A stretch of 64,000 nucleotides of DNA, taken from Ideonella_A sp963843805 (GTDB taxonomy: Bacteria; Pseudomonadota; Gammaproteobacteria; Burkholderiales; Burkholderiaceae_C). Made by a program: the position numbers and the translations under genes. The stretch covers positions 620,001-684,000 of the forward strand of contig CAWJLY010000001.1 of NCBI GenBank assembly GCA_963843805.1, written 5' to 3'. Under the pieces are notes generated by a model. That model was not told the DNA's origin. It saw nothing but the letters and a program-made list of their open reading frames with translations, and made no database searches. Every line of letters begins with the position of its first letter. The stretch's first letter is position 1. Shown here one piece after another: positions 17,486 through 27,093 of the stretch.

Positions 17486-18904
17486 ATGAAAACTGCCGAC
17501 GATGCAATCCGTCCGTTTGCGCGGCGCCGCGCCGCTTTGGCGCGGGCGATGCAGGCCGCTGGTGGCGGCGTGGCGATCATTCCGACCGCGCCGCAGCGCC
17601 AGCGCAATTCGGACAGCGAACACCCCTACCGACACGACAGCCATTTTCATTACCTGACCGGTTTCAACGAGCCGGATTCGACGCTGCTGCTGCGCAGCGA
17701 TGGCAGCAGCGTGATTTTTGTTCGAGAAAAGGATCCGGAGCGCGAGATCTGGGACGGTCTGCGCCTGGGCGTTGATGCGGCATCGGCCACGCTCGGCATC
17801 GAGCAAGCCTTGCCGATCGGCGAAATCGACTCAGCGCTGCCCGGCCTGCTCGACAACGAGCCAGCAGTCTGGTGGCCGTTCGGCGAACAGGCGGGGATGG
17901 AGAGCCGGATCGAAGGCTGGCTCGCCTCGCTGCGCGGGCGGGCGAGACTCGGCGCGACGGTGCCACAACGCCTGAGCGATCTGGCGCCACTGCTCGGCGA
18001 ATTGCGGCTCGTCAAAGGGGCCGAAGAGATTGACTGGATGCGCCGGGCGGCAGCCATTTCCGCCCTCGGGCACCGCCGCGCCATGCAATTCTGCGCGCGA
18101 CGTTTTCGGGCCGGTGCTGCCGAATTGCACGAATACGAGATCGAAGCCGAATTGCTGCATGAATTTCGCCGCCATGGCTCGGGCGGGTTGGCCTATACGC
18201 CGATCGTCGCTGCCGGGGCCAACGCGTGTGTGCTGCACTATGCGGCGGGCGACGCGACAACCGGCGACGCCACACTCAAGCCGGGTCAGTTGTGCCTGAT
18301 CGACGCCGGCTGTGAACTGGCGGGTTATGCCAGCGACATCACCCGCACCTTCCCGGCTGACGGCCGCTTCTCCCCGGCGCAACGCGAACTCTACGACCTG
18401 GTGCTGGCTGCCCAGCAGGCGGCAATTGACGCTACCCGTCCCGGTGCGCGGCAACGTGATGCCCACCATGCAGCGGTCCGCGTGTTGTCGCAGGGCATGC
18501 TCGACCTCGGGCTGCTCGACCGCAACCAGCACGGCGATCTCGATTCGGTGATCGACAGTGCGGCGTATCGGGCCTTCTACATGCACGGCACCGGCCATTG
18601 GCTGGGCCGCGATGTGCATGACGTCGGCGACTATCTTTCGGTTGAAGAAGCTGCCGTCGAGCAACCCGACGGCCTTGGCGGACGCTGTGTGCGCAAACCG
18701 TCACGTGTGCTGGTGCCCGGCATGGTCGTCACGCTGGAACCCGGCATTTATGTCCGCCCGGCGCCGGGTGTCGACGAGCGCTGGTGGCACATCGGCATCC
18801 GGATCGAAGACGATGCGGTCGTCACCGACAATGGCTGCGAACTGATCAGCCGCGGCGTGCCGGCAGATGCCGACGAAATCGAGGCGCTGATGCGCGAGGA
18901 TTGA
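17486..18904 (+). CDS. pepP: Xaa-Pro aminopeptidase
   Basis: Metalloaminopeptidase removing N-terminal residues before proline. The 472-residue chain has the N-terminal creatinase-like domain (YRHDSHFHYLTGFNEPD near residue 50) and a C-terminal pita-bread domain with the five metal ligands in order: Asp in CLIDAGCE, Asp in ASDITRTFP, His in MHGTGHWLGRDVHD, Glu in VTLEPGIYV, and Glu in GIRIEDDAVV. The length matches PepP. It starts 67 bases after murU on the same strand, without an obvious strong ribosome binding site, and lies 6 bases before the GGDEF gene. Confidence 0.95.
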   Translation: MKTADDAIRPFARRRAALARAMQAAGGGVAIIPTAPQRQRNSDSEHPYRHDSHFHYLTGFNEPDSTLLLRSDGSSVIFVREKDPEREIWDGLRLGVDAASATLGIEQALPIGEIDSALPGLLDNEPAVWWPFGEQAGMESRIEGWLASLRGRARLGATVPQRLSDLAPLLGELRLVKGAEEIDWMRRAAAISALGHRRAMQFCARRFRAGAAELHEYEIEAELLHEFRRHGSGGLAYTPIVAAGANACVLHYAAGDATTGDATLKPGQLCLIDAGCELAGYASDITRTFPADGRFSPAQRELYDLVLAAQQAAIDATRPGARQRDAHHAAVRVLSQGMLDLGLLDRNQHGDLDSVIDSAAYRAFYMHGTGHWLGRDVHDVGDYLSVEEAAVEQPDGLGGRCVRKPSRVLVPGMVVTLEPGIYVRPAPGVDERWWHIGIRIEDDAVVTDNGCELISRGVPADADEIEALMRED

Positions 18905-18910
18905 GCCGAG

Positions 18911-20416
18911 ATGTCGACCTCCAATGATGTGAAACCGGATCCGCAACTTCCGGACGCCGATCTGTCGAACCAGCTCGATGGCGCCTGCATGTTCGAGCTG
19001 GCACCGGTTTCCCTGTGGCTCGAAGATTACAGCGCACTGCGCCAGCAGTTCGAGCTGTTGCGCCGCCAGGGCATCGTCGATCTGCGCGCCTGGCTTCGCG
19101 AAGATCGCGCACGCGTTTCGGCATGCTGGTCGCGAATCAGGCTGATCAAGGTCAATCGCCGCACACTCGACTTGTACGGTGCCGCGAATCTGGAACAACT
19201 GAAGGCCGGCCTGGACCAGGTTTTCCGCGACGACATGGATACCGGCCACATCGAGGAGCTCGGTCTGCTGTGGGATGGCAAGACGCGCTTCGGCGGCCCG
19301 ACAGTGAATTACAGCCTGCAGGGCAAGCGCCTGGACATCGTGCTCGACGCGACAATTCTGCCCGGGCATGAGACGACCTGGAGCCTGGTGCTGCTCGCCA
19401 TCGAAGATGTCACCGACCGCAGTGCCGCCAGGCAGGCGCTGGTCGCCAGCGAGGCCTATGCGCGCGGCCTGTTCGAGGATTCGCCGGTGTCGTTGTGGGT
19501 CGAGGATTTCAGCGCCGTCAAGCTGTTGATCGACGATGTTCGCGCCGCCGGTGTGGTCGACTTCCGAACCTTCACCGATGTGCATCCCGAGTTCGTGCAA
19601 CGCTGCATGCAGGAAATCCGCGTCGTCGACATCAATCGGCAGACCTTGAAGATGTTCGCCGCCACCGACAAGCCGACGCTGCTGCGCAGTCTGCATCTGG
19701 TGTTTCGCGACGAGATGCAGCAGCATTTCAGGGAGCAGTTGATCGACCTGTGGAACGGCCGCACCTTTCAGCAGCGCGAAACCATCAACTATTCCCTGGG
19801 TGGTGATCGGCTCGACGTCTACATGCAGTTCTCGATCATGCCGGGCCGTCAAGATGACTGGGGCCTGGTGCTGATCTCGTTGACCGACATCACCGCGCGC
19901 AAGAAAGCCGAGGCCTACCTCGAATATCTCGGCAAGCACGACTCATTGACCAAGCTGCGCAACCGCTCGTATTTCAGTGACGAGATGGCCAGGCTGGAAC
20001 GCCGCGGTCCCTGGCCGGTGACCGTGGTCATGCTCGATCTGAACGGATTGAAGGGTGTCAACGACGAACTCGGCCACGTCGGTGGTGACGCCTTGCTGCG
20101 CCGCGCCGGAGAAGCGCTGGCCAAAACGATCGACAGGGCGAGTTGCGCGGCACGGATCGGGGGCGACGAATTTGCGTTGTTGTTGCCGGCCTGCGACGAG
20201 GCTGCTGCAGCGCGCGTCACCGACCGGATCACCGAGCTGGTCGATCTGAACAACAAGTTCTACGGCGGCACCATGCTGAGTTTTTCAATCGGTTGCGCGA
20301 CGGCCCGGCAAGGTGAGCGGATCGAATCGGCGTTGCATCTGGCCGATCAGCACATGTACGCCAACAAGCGCGCCCACTACGAATCGATCGGCGTCAATCG
20401 CCGCCGGACTGCCTGA
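18911..20416 (+). CDS. Diguanylate cyclase with duplicated PAS-like sensor
   Basis: A 501-residue cytosolic protein that should make cyclic di-GMP. It has two tandem copies of the same PAS/PAC-like module (about residues 30-170 and 180-325). Each has an APVSLWLEDYS or SPVSLWVEDFS start, a RINLIKVNRRTLDLY-type middle (second copy VVDINRQTLKMFAA) and a VNYSL/INYSL strand, ending in IEDVT/LTDIT. The C-terminal GGDEF domain has LTKLRNRSYF, VVMLDLNGLKGVNDELGH and an intact RIGGDEFALLLPA signature. I see no RxxD inhibitory-site motif at the usual spacing. No membrane segment is present. The stop overlaps the next gene's start (TGATG). Confidence 0.92.
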   Translation: MSTSNDVKPDPQLPDADLSNQLDGACMFELAPVSLWLEDYSALRQQFELLRRQGIVDLRAWLREDRARVSACWSRIRLIKVNRRTLDLYGAANLEQLKAGLDQVFRDDMDTGHIEELGLLWDGKTRFGGPTVNYSLQGKRLDIVLDATILPGHETTWSLVLLAIEDVTDRSAARQALVASEAYARGLFEDSPVSLWVEDFSAVKLLIDDVRAAGVVDFRTFTDVHPEFVQRCMQEIRVVDINRQTLKMFAATDKPTLLRSLHLVFRDEMQQHFREQLIDLWNGRTFQQRETINYSLGGDRLDVYMQFSIMPGRQDDWGLVLISLTDITARKKAEAYLEYLGKHDSLTKLRNRSYFSDEMARLERRGPWPVTVVMLDLNGLKGVNDELGHVGGDALLRRAGEALAKTIDRASCAARIGGDEFALLLPACDEAAAARVTDRITELVDLNNKFYGGTMLSFSIGCATARQGERIESALHLADQHMYANKRAHYESIGVNRRRTA

Positions 20417-20718
20417 TGGCGCAGACCATTCTGGCCGGCCTCGGCCTGGCGATCTGCCTGGTCTTGATGGCGAGGCTGTTGCTGCCCAAACCACGCCAGC
20501 GGCGTTTCGACGCCAATGCCCGGCAGGCGTGGATGGCGCTCAAGCAGCGCGCCATCCTGCTCTGGCGCTGGCGGCGCAATCGGCGCGATGCGCAAACTGC
20601 AGCGCGCGCTGCGATCGACCGCGCCAGCAGACCGTCAGGTGAACGCAAAGTCGATGGCGCCTGGCGCGGCAACGTCTACGAATCGAAATCGTTTCGCAAA
20701 CCTCGCAAGCCGCATTGA
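20416..20718 (+). CDS. Small membrane-anchored basic protein
   Basis: A 100-residue protein of no known family. Residues 3-23 (QTILAGLGLAICLVLMARLL) form one transmembrane helix; the rest is strongly basic with many Arg and Lys (RQRRFDANARQAW, LWRWRRNRRDA). By the positive-inside rule the long tail should face the cytoplasm. It overlaps the GGDEF gene's stop by one base (TGATG), so it is probably coexpressed with the cyclase. It converges on the DUF924 gene; a small GC-rich hairpin (CGCCC/GGGCG) lies in the 30-base gap. Confidence 0.65.
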   Translation: MAQTILAGLGLAICLVLMARLLLPKPRQRRFDANARQAWMALKQRAILLWRWRRNRRDAQTAARAAIDRASRPSGERKVDGAWRGNVYESKSFRKPRKPH

Positions 20719-20748
20719 AGAGCCGCCCCATCGGGCGTGCCTGCCTGT

Positions 20749-21288
20749 TCAGAAGCTGGAGCCCGGCTCGATCAGAAATTGCGCTTCTTCGTCGGTCGAA
20801 GGCCGGCCGAGAATGGCATTGCGGTGCGGGTAGCGACCGAAGCGCTCGATGATTGCCCGGTGCTTGATCGCGAAATCGAGGTTGTTCTTGTTGCCGAGCG
20901 CCTCGAAAAGCCGGATTCCCATATCGTGGATCAGCAGCGATTCGCTGTGCATGAACGGCATGTAGAGAAAACTTCGCTGATCCGGGCTCAGTTCATGATC
21001 GGCTGCCTGGTCGATGGCGACCTGCGCCAGCGCCAGCGCCAGCGGATCGTTGGCAAACGATCCCGGCTGGCCACGCAACATGTTGCGTGAGAACTGGTCA
21101 AGAACAATGACTTCGGCCAGGCGGCCACGCGCATTCGCGCGCCAGCCAACCAACTCGCAACGGCTGGCGCGCCGGTGCACGTCGGTGAAACGCCGAGTCA
21201 ACTCGCGATCGAAGGCGTCGTCCTTCTTCCACCATTGCGCAGGCTCGATCTCGTCGAACCAGAAGTTCAGGATATCGTCGCTGTTCAT
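20749..21288 (-). CDS. DUF924 family protein
   Basis: A 179-residue all-helical cytosolic protein of the DUF924 family, related to TPR-like folds; no biochemical role is established. Family marks are ILNFWFDEIEPAQWWKKDDA at the start, EVIVLDQFSRNMLRG in the middle, and FLYMPFMHSES and KHRAIIERFGRYPHRNAILG towards the end. I start it at the ATG at 21288: the long open frame further upstream lies antisense to rdgC and is not DUF924-like. Divergent from rdgC, with about 70 bases between. Confidence 0.9.
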   Translation of the reverse strand: MNSDDILNFWFDEIEPAQWWKKDDAFDRELTRRFTDVHRRASRCELVGWRANARGRLAEVIVLDQFSRNMLRGQPGSFANDPLALALAQVAIDQAADHELSPDQRSFLYMPFMHSESLLIHDMGIRLFEALGNKNNLDFAIKHRAIIERFGRYPHRNAILGRPSTDEEAQFLIEPGSSF

Positions 21289-21357
21289 GCGGACATTCTG
21301 CACGCGGTCGGTCCGATAGACTGCATTGCCTTGGATACTGAAGAGAACAGACAACAG

Positions 21358-22311
21358 ATGTTGAAGAACATGACGGTTTATCGGATCGGCGGCGACTGGA
21401 CTGCCGATCTTTCCGCCCTCGAGGACGGTCTGGGCACGCAGCGCTTCGTGGCCTGCGGCGCCAGCCAGCCGGTTTCCATCGGCTGGGTCGAACCCCGCGG
21501 AGTGGCCAATGGCCTGCTGGTCGAGGCGGTCGGCGGCCAGTGGCTGATGAAATTGCAGATCGAGAAAAAATTGCTGCCCGCCTCGGTCGTCAAGAGTCGC
21601 ATCGAAGAGCGCGCCGCCCAGATCGAGCAGACAACCGGCCGCAAACCCGGCAAGCGCGAACGTCGCGATCTGAAAGACGAGGCCGTGCTCGACCTGCTCC
21701 CGATGGCGTTTTCCAAGCGCAGCACGGTGCTGGTCTGGATCGACCCGAAAGCGCGCCTGTTGATCATCGATGTCGGCAGCCAGAAGCGCGCCGACGACGT
21801 GGTGACGGCGCTGGTCCAGGCGGCACCCGGATTGTCGGTGACGCTGCTGCAGACTGCCATCTCGCCAGCGCTTGCGATGAGTCTCTGGCTTGGCCAAGCC
21901 GAGCCGCCGCCGCGCTTCACGATCGACCGTGAATGCGAGCTGAAATCGGCTGACGACATGAAATCGGTGGTTCGTTATTCGCGCCATGCCCTCGACACCG
22001 ATGACGTCCGCCTGCACATCGACGCCGGCAAACTGCCGACCCGGCTGGCGATGAGCTGGGACGACCGGCTGTCGTTCGTGCTGACCGACAGCCTGCAACT
22101 GAAAAAGATCAGCCTGATCGACGGTGCGCTCGACGCGCCGCCGGGCGCCGCCGACGACCGCTTCGATGCGGATGTCGCGATAGCAACTGGCGAATTGCGG
22201 CTGCTGATTCCAGCCCTTGTCGAAGCACTCGGCGGCGATCACCAGCCAACGAGCGTCGACACGGCCGCTGATCGCCAACGCCGCGAGCTCGACACGGCAA
22301 TCGCCGTCTGA
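21358..22311 (+). CDS. rdgC: Recombination-associated protein RdgC
   Basis: RdgC is a ring-shaped nucleoid DNA-binding protein that tempers RecA activity. The 317-residue length is close to the family's usual 300. Recognisable parts are the start MLKNMTVYRI, the central ARLLIIDVGSQKRADDVV region and RYSRHALDTDDVRLHIDAGK followed by LAMSWDDRLSFVLTDSLQLK. I chose the ATG at 21358 because the family starts MxFKNLxxYR; the frame is open further upstream but is not conserved. Its 3' end runs into a short gap before the flavin reductase gene. Confidence 0.92.
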   Translation: MLKNMTVYRIGGDWTADLSALEDGLGTQRFVACGASQPVSIGWVEPRGVANGLLVEAVGGQWLMKLQIEKKLLPASVVKSRIEERAAQIEQTTGRKPGKRERRDLKDEAVLDLLPMAFSKRSTVLVWIDPKARLLIIDVGSQKRADDVVTALVQAAPGLSVTLLQTAISPALAMSLWLGQAEPPPRFTIDRECELKSADDMKSVVRYSRHALDTDDVRLHIDAGKLPTRLAMSWDDRLSFVLTDSLQLKKISLIDGALDAPPGAADDRFDADVAIATGELRLLIPALVEALGGDHQPTSVDTAADRQRRELDTAIAV

Positions 22312-22347
22312 CACCCGATCGCCACCGATAGTCCTGGATCCCGGAGC

Positions 22348-22974
22348 ATGGCAGCCGACAGCTCTCACGACGTTCACTTCTACCAGCCGGCACTTGGCCA
22401 CGGGCTGCCCCACGATCCATTCAATTCGATCGTCGGCCCACGGCCGATCGGCTGGATTTCGTCGCGGTCGGCCGATGGCGGGCTCAACCTTGCGCCTTAC
22501 AGCTTCTTCAACGGTTTCAACTACACGCCTCCGATCGTCGGATTTGCCAGCATCGGCGAAAAAGACACCTTGGCCAACGTTCGATCGACCGGTGAGTTCG
22601 GCTGGAACCTGGCGACGAAGCCGCTGGCCGATGCCATGAATGCAAGCTGCGCGGCGGTGGCTCCCGATGTCGATGAATTCGAGCTGGCCGGGCTGACGCC
22701 GGTGGCGTCGCGACTGATCGGCACCCCACGAGTTGCCGAAAGCCCGGTCTCGTTCGAATGCCGGGTGTCGCAGATCGTGCAATTGCAGACGGCGGCGGGG
22801 GTCGAGGTGCAGACCTGGCTGGTATTGGGCGAAGTGATCGGCGTGCACATCGCGCAGCGGCTGCTTCATGATGGCATCTACCAGACGGCGCTGGCCCAGC
22901 CGATCCTGCGTGCCGGGGGCCCGGCCGATTATTTCGAGCTGGGCGACATGTTCAGGATGCGTCGACCCCGCTGA
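22348..22974 (+). CDS. Flavin reductase-like FMN-binding protein
   Basis: A 208-residue protein with the split-barrel flavin reductase fold. The flavin-contact strands PRPIGWISSRSADGGLNLA and YSFFNGFNYTPPIVGFAS are clear, as is DTLANVRSTGEFGWNL. Members bind FMN and either reduce it with NAD(P)H or serve a partner monooxygenase. It is followed 12 bases later by a nitronate monooxygenase gene on the same strand, a combination that suggests a shared flavin-dependent task, though neither substrate is known. Confidence 0.88.
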   Translation: MAADSSHDVHFYQPALGHGLPHDPFNSIVGPRPIGWISSRSADGGLNLAPYSFFNGFNYTPPIVGFASIGEKDTLANVRSTGEFGWNLATKPLADAMNASCAAVAPDVDEFELAGLTPVASRLIGTPRVAESPVSFECRVSQIVQLQTAAGVEVQTWLVLGEVIGVHIAQRLLHDGIYQTALAQPILRAGGPADYFELGDMFRMRRPR

Positions 22975-22986
22975 GGACTCGTTGCA

Positions 22987-24078
22987 ATGACCGACAAGCT
23001 GCACCCCCTACTGCAAACCACCTTGCCGCTGATCCAGGCACCGATGGCCGGCGTGCAGGGCGCCCGACTGGCGGTGGCCGTGAGCGAGGCCGGCGGCCTC
23101 GGTTCTCTGCCCTGCGCGATGTTGTCGCCCGATGCATTGCGCAGCGAACTGGCGATCCTGCGCTCGCAAACCCGCAAGCCGTGGAACCTGAACTTCTTCT
23201 GCCACCGCGACGCCCGGCCCGATGCGGCGCGCGAGCAGGGCTGGCGCGAATTGCTCGAGCCTTATCACCGCGAGTGGGGGACCGAACCGGGCCCGGCGGG
23301 TGGCGGGCGGGCGCCGTTCAGCGATCAACTGGCCGATCTGATCGAGCAAGATGGCTCGCGCGGCATGCCGAAGGTCGTCAGCTTCCATTTCGGTCTGCCC
23401 GAAGAGCGGCTGCTGGCCCGCGTGCGAATCTGGGGTTCGAAAATCCTTGCCAGCGCGACCACGGTGGCCGAAGCGCGCTGGCTCGAAGATCATGGCGTCG
23501 ACGCGGTGATAGCCCAGGGTCTGGAGGCCGGCGGGCATCGCGGCCACTTCCTGCTGCCTGATGGCTGCTCCGACCCGGCAGACCCGACGGTCTTGCTGGC
23601 ACAGGCCGGCACCCTGGCGCTGCTGCCGCAGATCGTTGCTGCGGTGCTGGTGCCGGTGATCGCCGCTGGTGGCATCTGCACCCCACAAGGCGTGGCCGCC
23701 GCGCGGGCACTGGGTGCCAGCGCGGTGCAGGTCGGCACGGCCTACCTGCTGTGCCATGAGGCGACGACACCCCCGCTGCACCGCAACGCGCTGCGCACCG
23801 CCCGCGACGCGCAGCAGTCACCCACCACGGCGCTGACCAACCTGTTCACGGGCCGGCCCGCGCGTGGCCTGGTCAATCGTCTGATGCGCGAGCTGGGCCC
23901 GCTGCATCCGCAGGTTCCCGGCTTTCCGCTGGCAGGCGCTGCACTGGCGCCGCTGCGCGCGGCCGCCGAAGGTGGCGGCAGCTCCGACTTCTCGCCGCTC
24001 TGGTCTGGCCAGAACCTCGCCGGCTGCACCGAAACCGACGCCGCGACGATCACCCGGCAGCTGGCGGCGGGCTGGTAG
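22987..24078 (+). CDS. Nitronate monooxygenase (2-nitropropane dioxygenase family)
   Basis: A 363-residue TIM-barrel FMN enzyme of the nitronate monooxygenase family, which detoxifies alkyl nitronates such as propionate 3-nitronate. The N-terminal PLIQAPMAGVQGARLAVAVS and GGLGSLPCAMLS build the FMN site. The catalytic histidine lies in AGGHRGHFLL, and PVIAAGGI with ALGASAVQVGTAYLL forms the phosphate-binding end of the barrel. Close relatives include enoyl-ACP reductase FabK, so the annotation rests on the AGGHRG motif. Likely cotranscribed with the flavin reductase at 22348. Confidence 0.9.
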   Translation: MTDKLHPLLQTTLPLIQAPMAGVQGARLAVAVSEAGGLGSLPCAMLSPDALRSELAILRSQTRKPWNLNFFCHRDARPDAAREQGWRELLEPYHREWGTEPGPAGGGRAPFSDQLADLIEQDGSRGMPKVVSFHFGLPEERLLARVRIWGSKILASATTVAEARWLEDHGVDAVIAQGLEAGGHRGHFLLPDGCSDPADPTVLLAQAGTLALLPQIVAAVLVPVIAAGGICTPQGVAAARALGASAVQVGTAYLLCHEATTPPLHRNALRTARDAQQSPTTALTNLFTGRPARGLVNRLMRELGPLHPQVPGFPLAGAALAPLRAAAEGGGSSDFSPLWSGQNLAGCTETDAATITRQLAAGW

Positions 24079-24183
24079 GCGACCCCAGGCCCGACGCATT
24101 CAAGTCGATGCCGATTCGGCCGAAAAAAGACCGGTAGATGTCGAAGGCGAATTTTGGCGATCAATTCCAATCCGAAAGTGCAC

Positions 24184-25296
24184 ATGTCTTTTGTCGATCT
24201 GGCAACCGTGCAGCAGCGGGTCAAAGTTGGCACCCCGCTGCCATTTGACGTCTGGGCCGCCGACAAGACACTGTTGCTGGCACGCGGACAGAAAATCGAC
24301 ACCGGTGTGCAACTCGACAGTCTGCTCAAGCGAGGCGCACTGATCGGGCTGACCGATGCCTTGCCCTCCGCCGAGTCGATCAAGGGTGCCACGCCGGAGC
24401 AGTTGCCGACCTTGCTGCGCACGACCATGGATCTGGCCCGCGAGACGCTGCTGCAGACGCCGACCGAGGCCTACGCCGAGGTGGTCGATGCGGTGGCACA
24501 GCCGCTGATGGCGGTTGTCGAGGCCGATCCCGACCTGGCGATTTTTCAGGTGCTGCGCCAGGAGGGCAACTACCTGACGCAATACGGTGTCACCCATTCG
24601 ATCCACTGCAGCTTCGCCGTCTTTCTGGTCGCAGCGCGCTTCGGCTGGTCGGAATCGGATGTTCGACGGGCCTTCAACGCCGCCTTGACGATGAACGTGT
24701 CGATGCTCGAATTGCAGGGCCAACTGGCCACTCAAAGCGCGCCGCTGACCAACGAGCAGCGGCTGCAGATCGAAAGCCATCCGCAACGCAGCAGCGAGAT
24801 GCTCGAGGCCACAGGCATCCAGGACGCCTTGTGGCTCGATGCGGTCAGGCAACATCATCAGGCAGACGCCGACAACGGCGAACCGCTCTCCGAACTGGCC
24901 GGCTTGTTGCGCTCCTCGGATACCTATATTGCCAAACTGAGCCCGCGCCGCAGCCGCGAAGCGCTCAGCGCCGATGTGGCCGCCCGGATGATGTTCGCTA
25001 CCCATCGCGGCGATCCCGCGACCGCGGCGATGGTCAAGGAATTCGGCCTGTACCCGCCGGGCTGCCATGTCAGGCTGGCATGCGGCGAATCAGGTGTCGT
25101 GATCCGCCGCGGCGAACTCGCGCATATCCCGTGGGTAGCGGTGACCAACGGCGCCGATGGCCGGCCGCTTCTCGAACCGGTCCGCCGCAATACCGCCCAG
25201 CCGGTATTCAAGGTGTCCGAAGTGCTGCGCAACGACAGTGGCAACGGCAAACTGCGATATTCGGCAGAAGTGTTGCAGCGCCTGGCCTGGTCTTGA
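24184..25296 (+). CDS. Degenerate HD-GYP-like regulatory protein
   Basis: A 370-residue protein laid out like an HD-GYP c-di-GMP phosphodiesterase: an N-terminal beta-rich part (residues about 10-70, with FDVWAADKTLLLARGQKI), a helical HD-type domain (about 115-265) and a C-terminal beta part. The histidines THSIHCSF, IESHPQRSSEML and VRQHHQ sit where HD-GYP ligands occur, but the eponymous HD dyad is replaced by NV (AALTMNVSML) and no GYP motif follows. I infer loss of catalysis and a binding or scaffolding role. I start it at the ATG at 24184, not the TTG ten codons earlier. It converges on ahpF. Confidence 0.7.
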   Translation: MSFVDLATVQQRVKVGTPLPFDVWAADKTLLLARGQKIDTGVQLDSLLKRGALIGLTDALPSAESIKGATPEQLPTLLRTTMDLARETLLQTPTEAYAEVVDAVAQPLMAVVEADPDLAIFQVLRQEGNYLTQYGVTHSIHCSFAVFLVAARFGWSESDVRRAFNAALTMNVSMLELQGQLATQSAPLTNEQRLQIESHPQRSSEMLEATGIQDALWLDAVRQHHQADADNGEPLSELAGLLRSSDTYIAKLSPRRSREALSADVAARMMFATHRGDPATAAMVKEFGLYPPGCHVRLACGESGVVIRRGELAHIPWVAVTNGADGRPLLEPVRRNTAQPVFKVSEVLRNDSGNGKLRYSAEVLQRLAWS

Positions 25297-25355
25297 GCGG
25301 CCACTCGCTGCAACCAGGACGTTGCTCCTGTCGGGGCTGAAGATGCCGATCCGGC

Positions 25356-26943
25356 TCAGGCCGCCAGTCTCACCGGCTCCGCCGGTGTGCTTCGAATCAA
25401 GTGGTCGAATGCGCCAAGCGCCGCCTTGGCGCCATCGCCGGTGGCAATGATGATCTGCTTGAATGGCACCGTCGTCACGTCGCCAGCGGCGAAGACGCCA
25501 GGCAGCGACGTCTGACCCCTCGCATCGACAACGATTTCACCGTGCCTCGACAACTCGAGCGTGCCCTTCAGCCATTCGGTATTCGGCACCAACCCGATCT
25601 GCACGAAAACCCCTTCGAGCTCGACCCGGTGTGATCGCCCGCTGGCCCGGTCGGTGTAGGTCAGCCCGTCGACCCGCTTGCCGTCGCCGGTGATTTCGGT
25701 GGTCTGCGCATTGGTGTGGATCACCACGTTTGACAGGCTTTTCAGCTTCTTCACCAACACCGCGTCGGCGCGCAGCTGATCGGCAAACTCGATCAGCGTG
25801 ACATGGCCGACGATGTTGGCCAGATCGATCGCCGCCTCGACACCCGAATTGCCGCCACCGATCACCGCCACCGCCTTGCCCTTGAACAAGGGCCCGTCGC
25901 AATGCGGACAGTAGGCCACGCCGTGGTTGCGGTACTGGCGTTCGCCCGGCACATTGACCTCGCGCCAGCGCGCGCCGGTACTCAAAATCACGGTGCGGCT
26001 TTTCAGCGAGCCCCCGTTGGCCAGCTTGATCTCGACCAGACCGCCCGGCGCGGCGGCCGGGATGAGCTGCTCGGCCCGCTGCAGGTTCATCACGTCGACG
26101 TCGTAGGTCATCACATGCGCCTCGAGCGCCGACGCAAACTTCGGCCCGTCGGTCTCGAGCACCGAGATGTAGTTCTCGATTGCCAAGGTATCCAGTGTCT
26201 GCCCGCCGAAACGCTCGGCGACCACGCCGGTACGGATGCCCTTTCGAGCCGCATAAACCGCCGCCGCTGCTCCGGCCGGGCCGCCGCCGACGATCAACAC
26301 CTCGTAAGCCTGCCTGGCGCTCAGATCGGCGGCGTCGCGAGCTGGCGCGCCGGTGTCGAGTTTGCCGACAATTTCTTCGATGCCCATTCGACCCGACCCG
26401 AAGATCTGGCCGTTCAGATAGATCGTCGGCACGGCCATGATGTCGCGCTGCTCGACCTCTTGCTGAAACAAGGCGCCGTCGATCGTCGTGCTGCGGATTC
26501 GCGGATTCAGCACGGCCATGAGGTTGAGCGCCTGCACCACATCCGGGCAGTTGTGGCAGCTCAGCGACATGAAGGTCTCGAACACAAAATCGCCCTCCAA
26601 GGCCTGGATCTGCTCGATCAGCTGCGCCTCGATCTTCGGCGGATGCCCGCCTACCTGCAACAGCGCGAGCACCAGCGAGGTGAACTCATGGCCCAGCGGA
26701 ATGGCCGCAAATTCGACCCTCGGCTGCGGCGTCGCCGTCTGCCAGCAAGGCGAAACTCGGCTTGCGTGCCGCCTGCCCGTCGATGCGCAGGCTGATCTGC
26801 GGGCTCAGGGCTGCCACTTCTTCGAGCAGCGAGCGCATCTCGAGCGCGCTGTCGCTGTCATCGAGCGACGCGACAATCTGGAACGGCTTGCGCACCCGCT
26901 CGAGGTAGGCCGATAGTTGGGCGGTCAGATTGGCGTCGAGCAT
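25356..26943 (-). CDS. ahpF: Alkyl hydroperoxide reductase subunit F (one frameshift)
   Basis: Flavin disulfide reductase that passes electrons from NADH to AhpC. The N-terminal tandem-thioredoxin part starts MLDANLTAQLSAYLERVRKP; its CxxC is in SLSCHNCPDVV. The FAD domain has VGGGPAGAAAAVYAARKG, the NAD domain has VIGGGNSGVEAAIDLA, and the redox CxxC is in YCPHCDGP. The C-terminus has GVFAAGDVTTVPFKQIIIA. The reading frame breaks near 26712: residues before it (up to ADGDAAAE) and after it (FAAIPLGHEFTSLVLALL) are in different frames, explained by one extra G in GAGGGTC. With that base removed the protein is about 528 residues, the normal length. Downstream of ahpC, gap 150 bases. Confidence 0.9.
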
Positions 26944-27093
26944 CGGAAAAACCTTTCGGAGGTTGCGTCGATCACGCACGCGGCGACCCGCCAGACAACA
27001 GCGGGTTGCCAGAATGCGCGCTGACCAACGCGGTAGAACGGGGTTGGCCCGGCACCCTGCGGCACCGGGCTACTCAAAAGCGTTGAACGGGGC

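Noticed and set aside
20719..20748. Short GC hairpin (CGCCC/GGGCG) between the mini-protein and DUF924 genes as a terminator
   Set aside because: Only five paired bases and no T-run; too weak to annotate separately.
21289..23004. Long minus-strand open frame upstream of DUF924 that would extend it to 751 residues
   Set aside because: It is antisense to rdgC and the flavin reductase gene, and its translation has no DUF924-like or other domain features; the family start fits the ATG at 21288.
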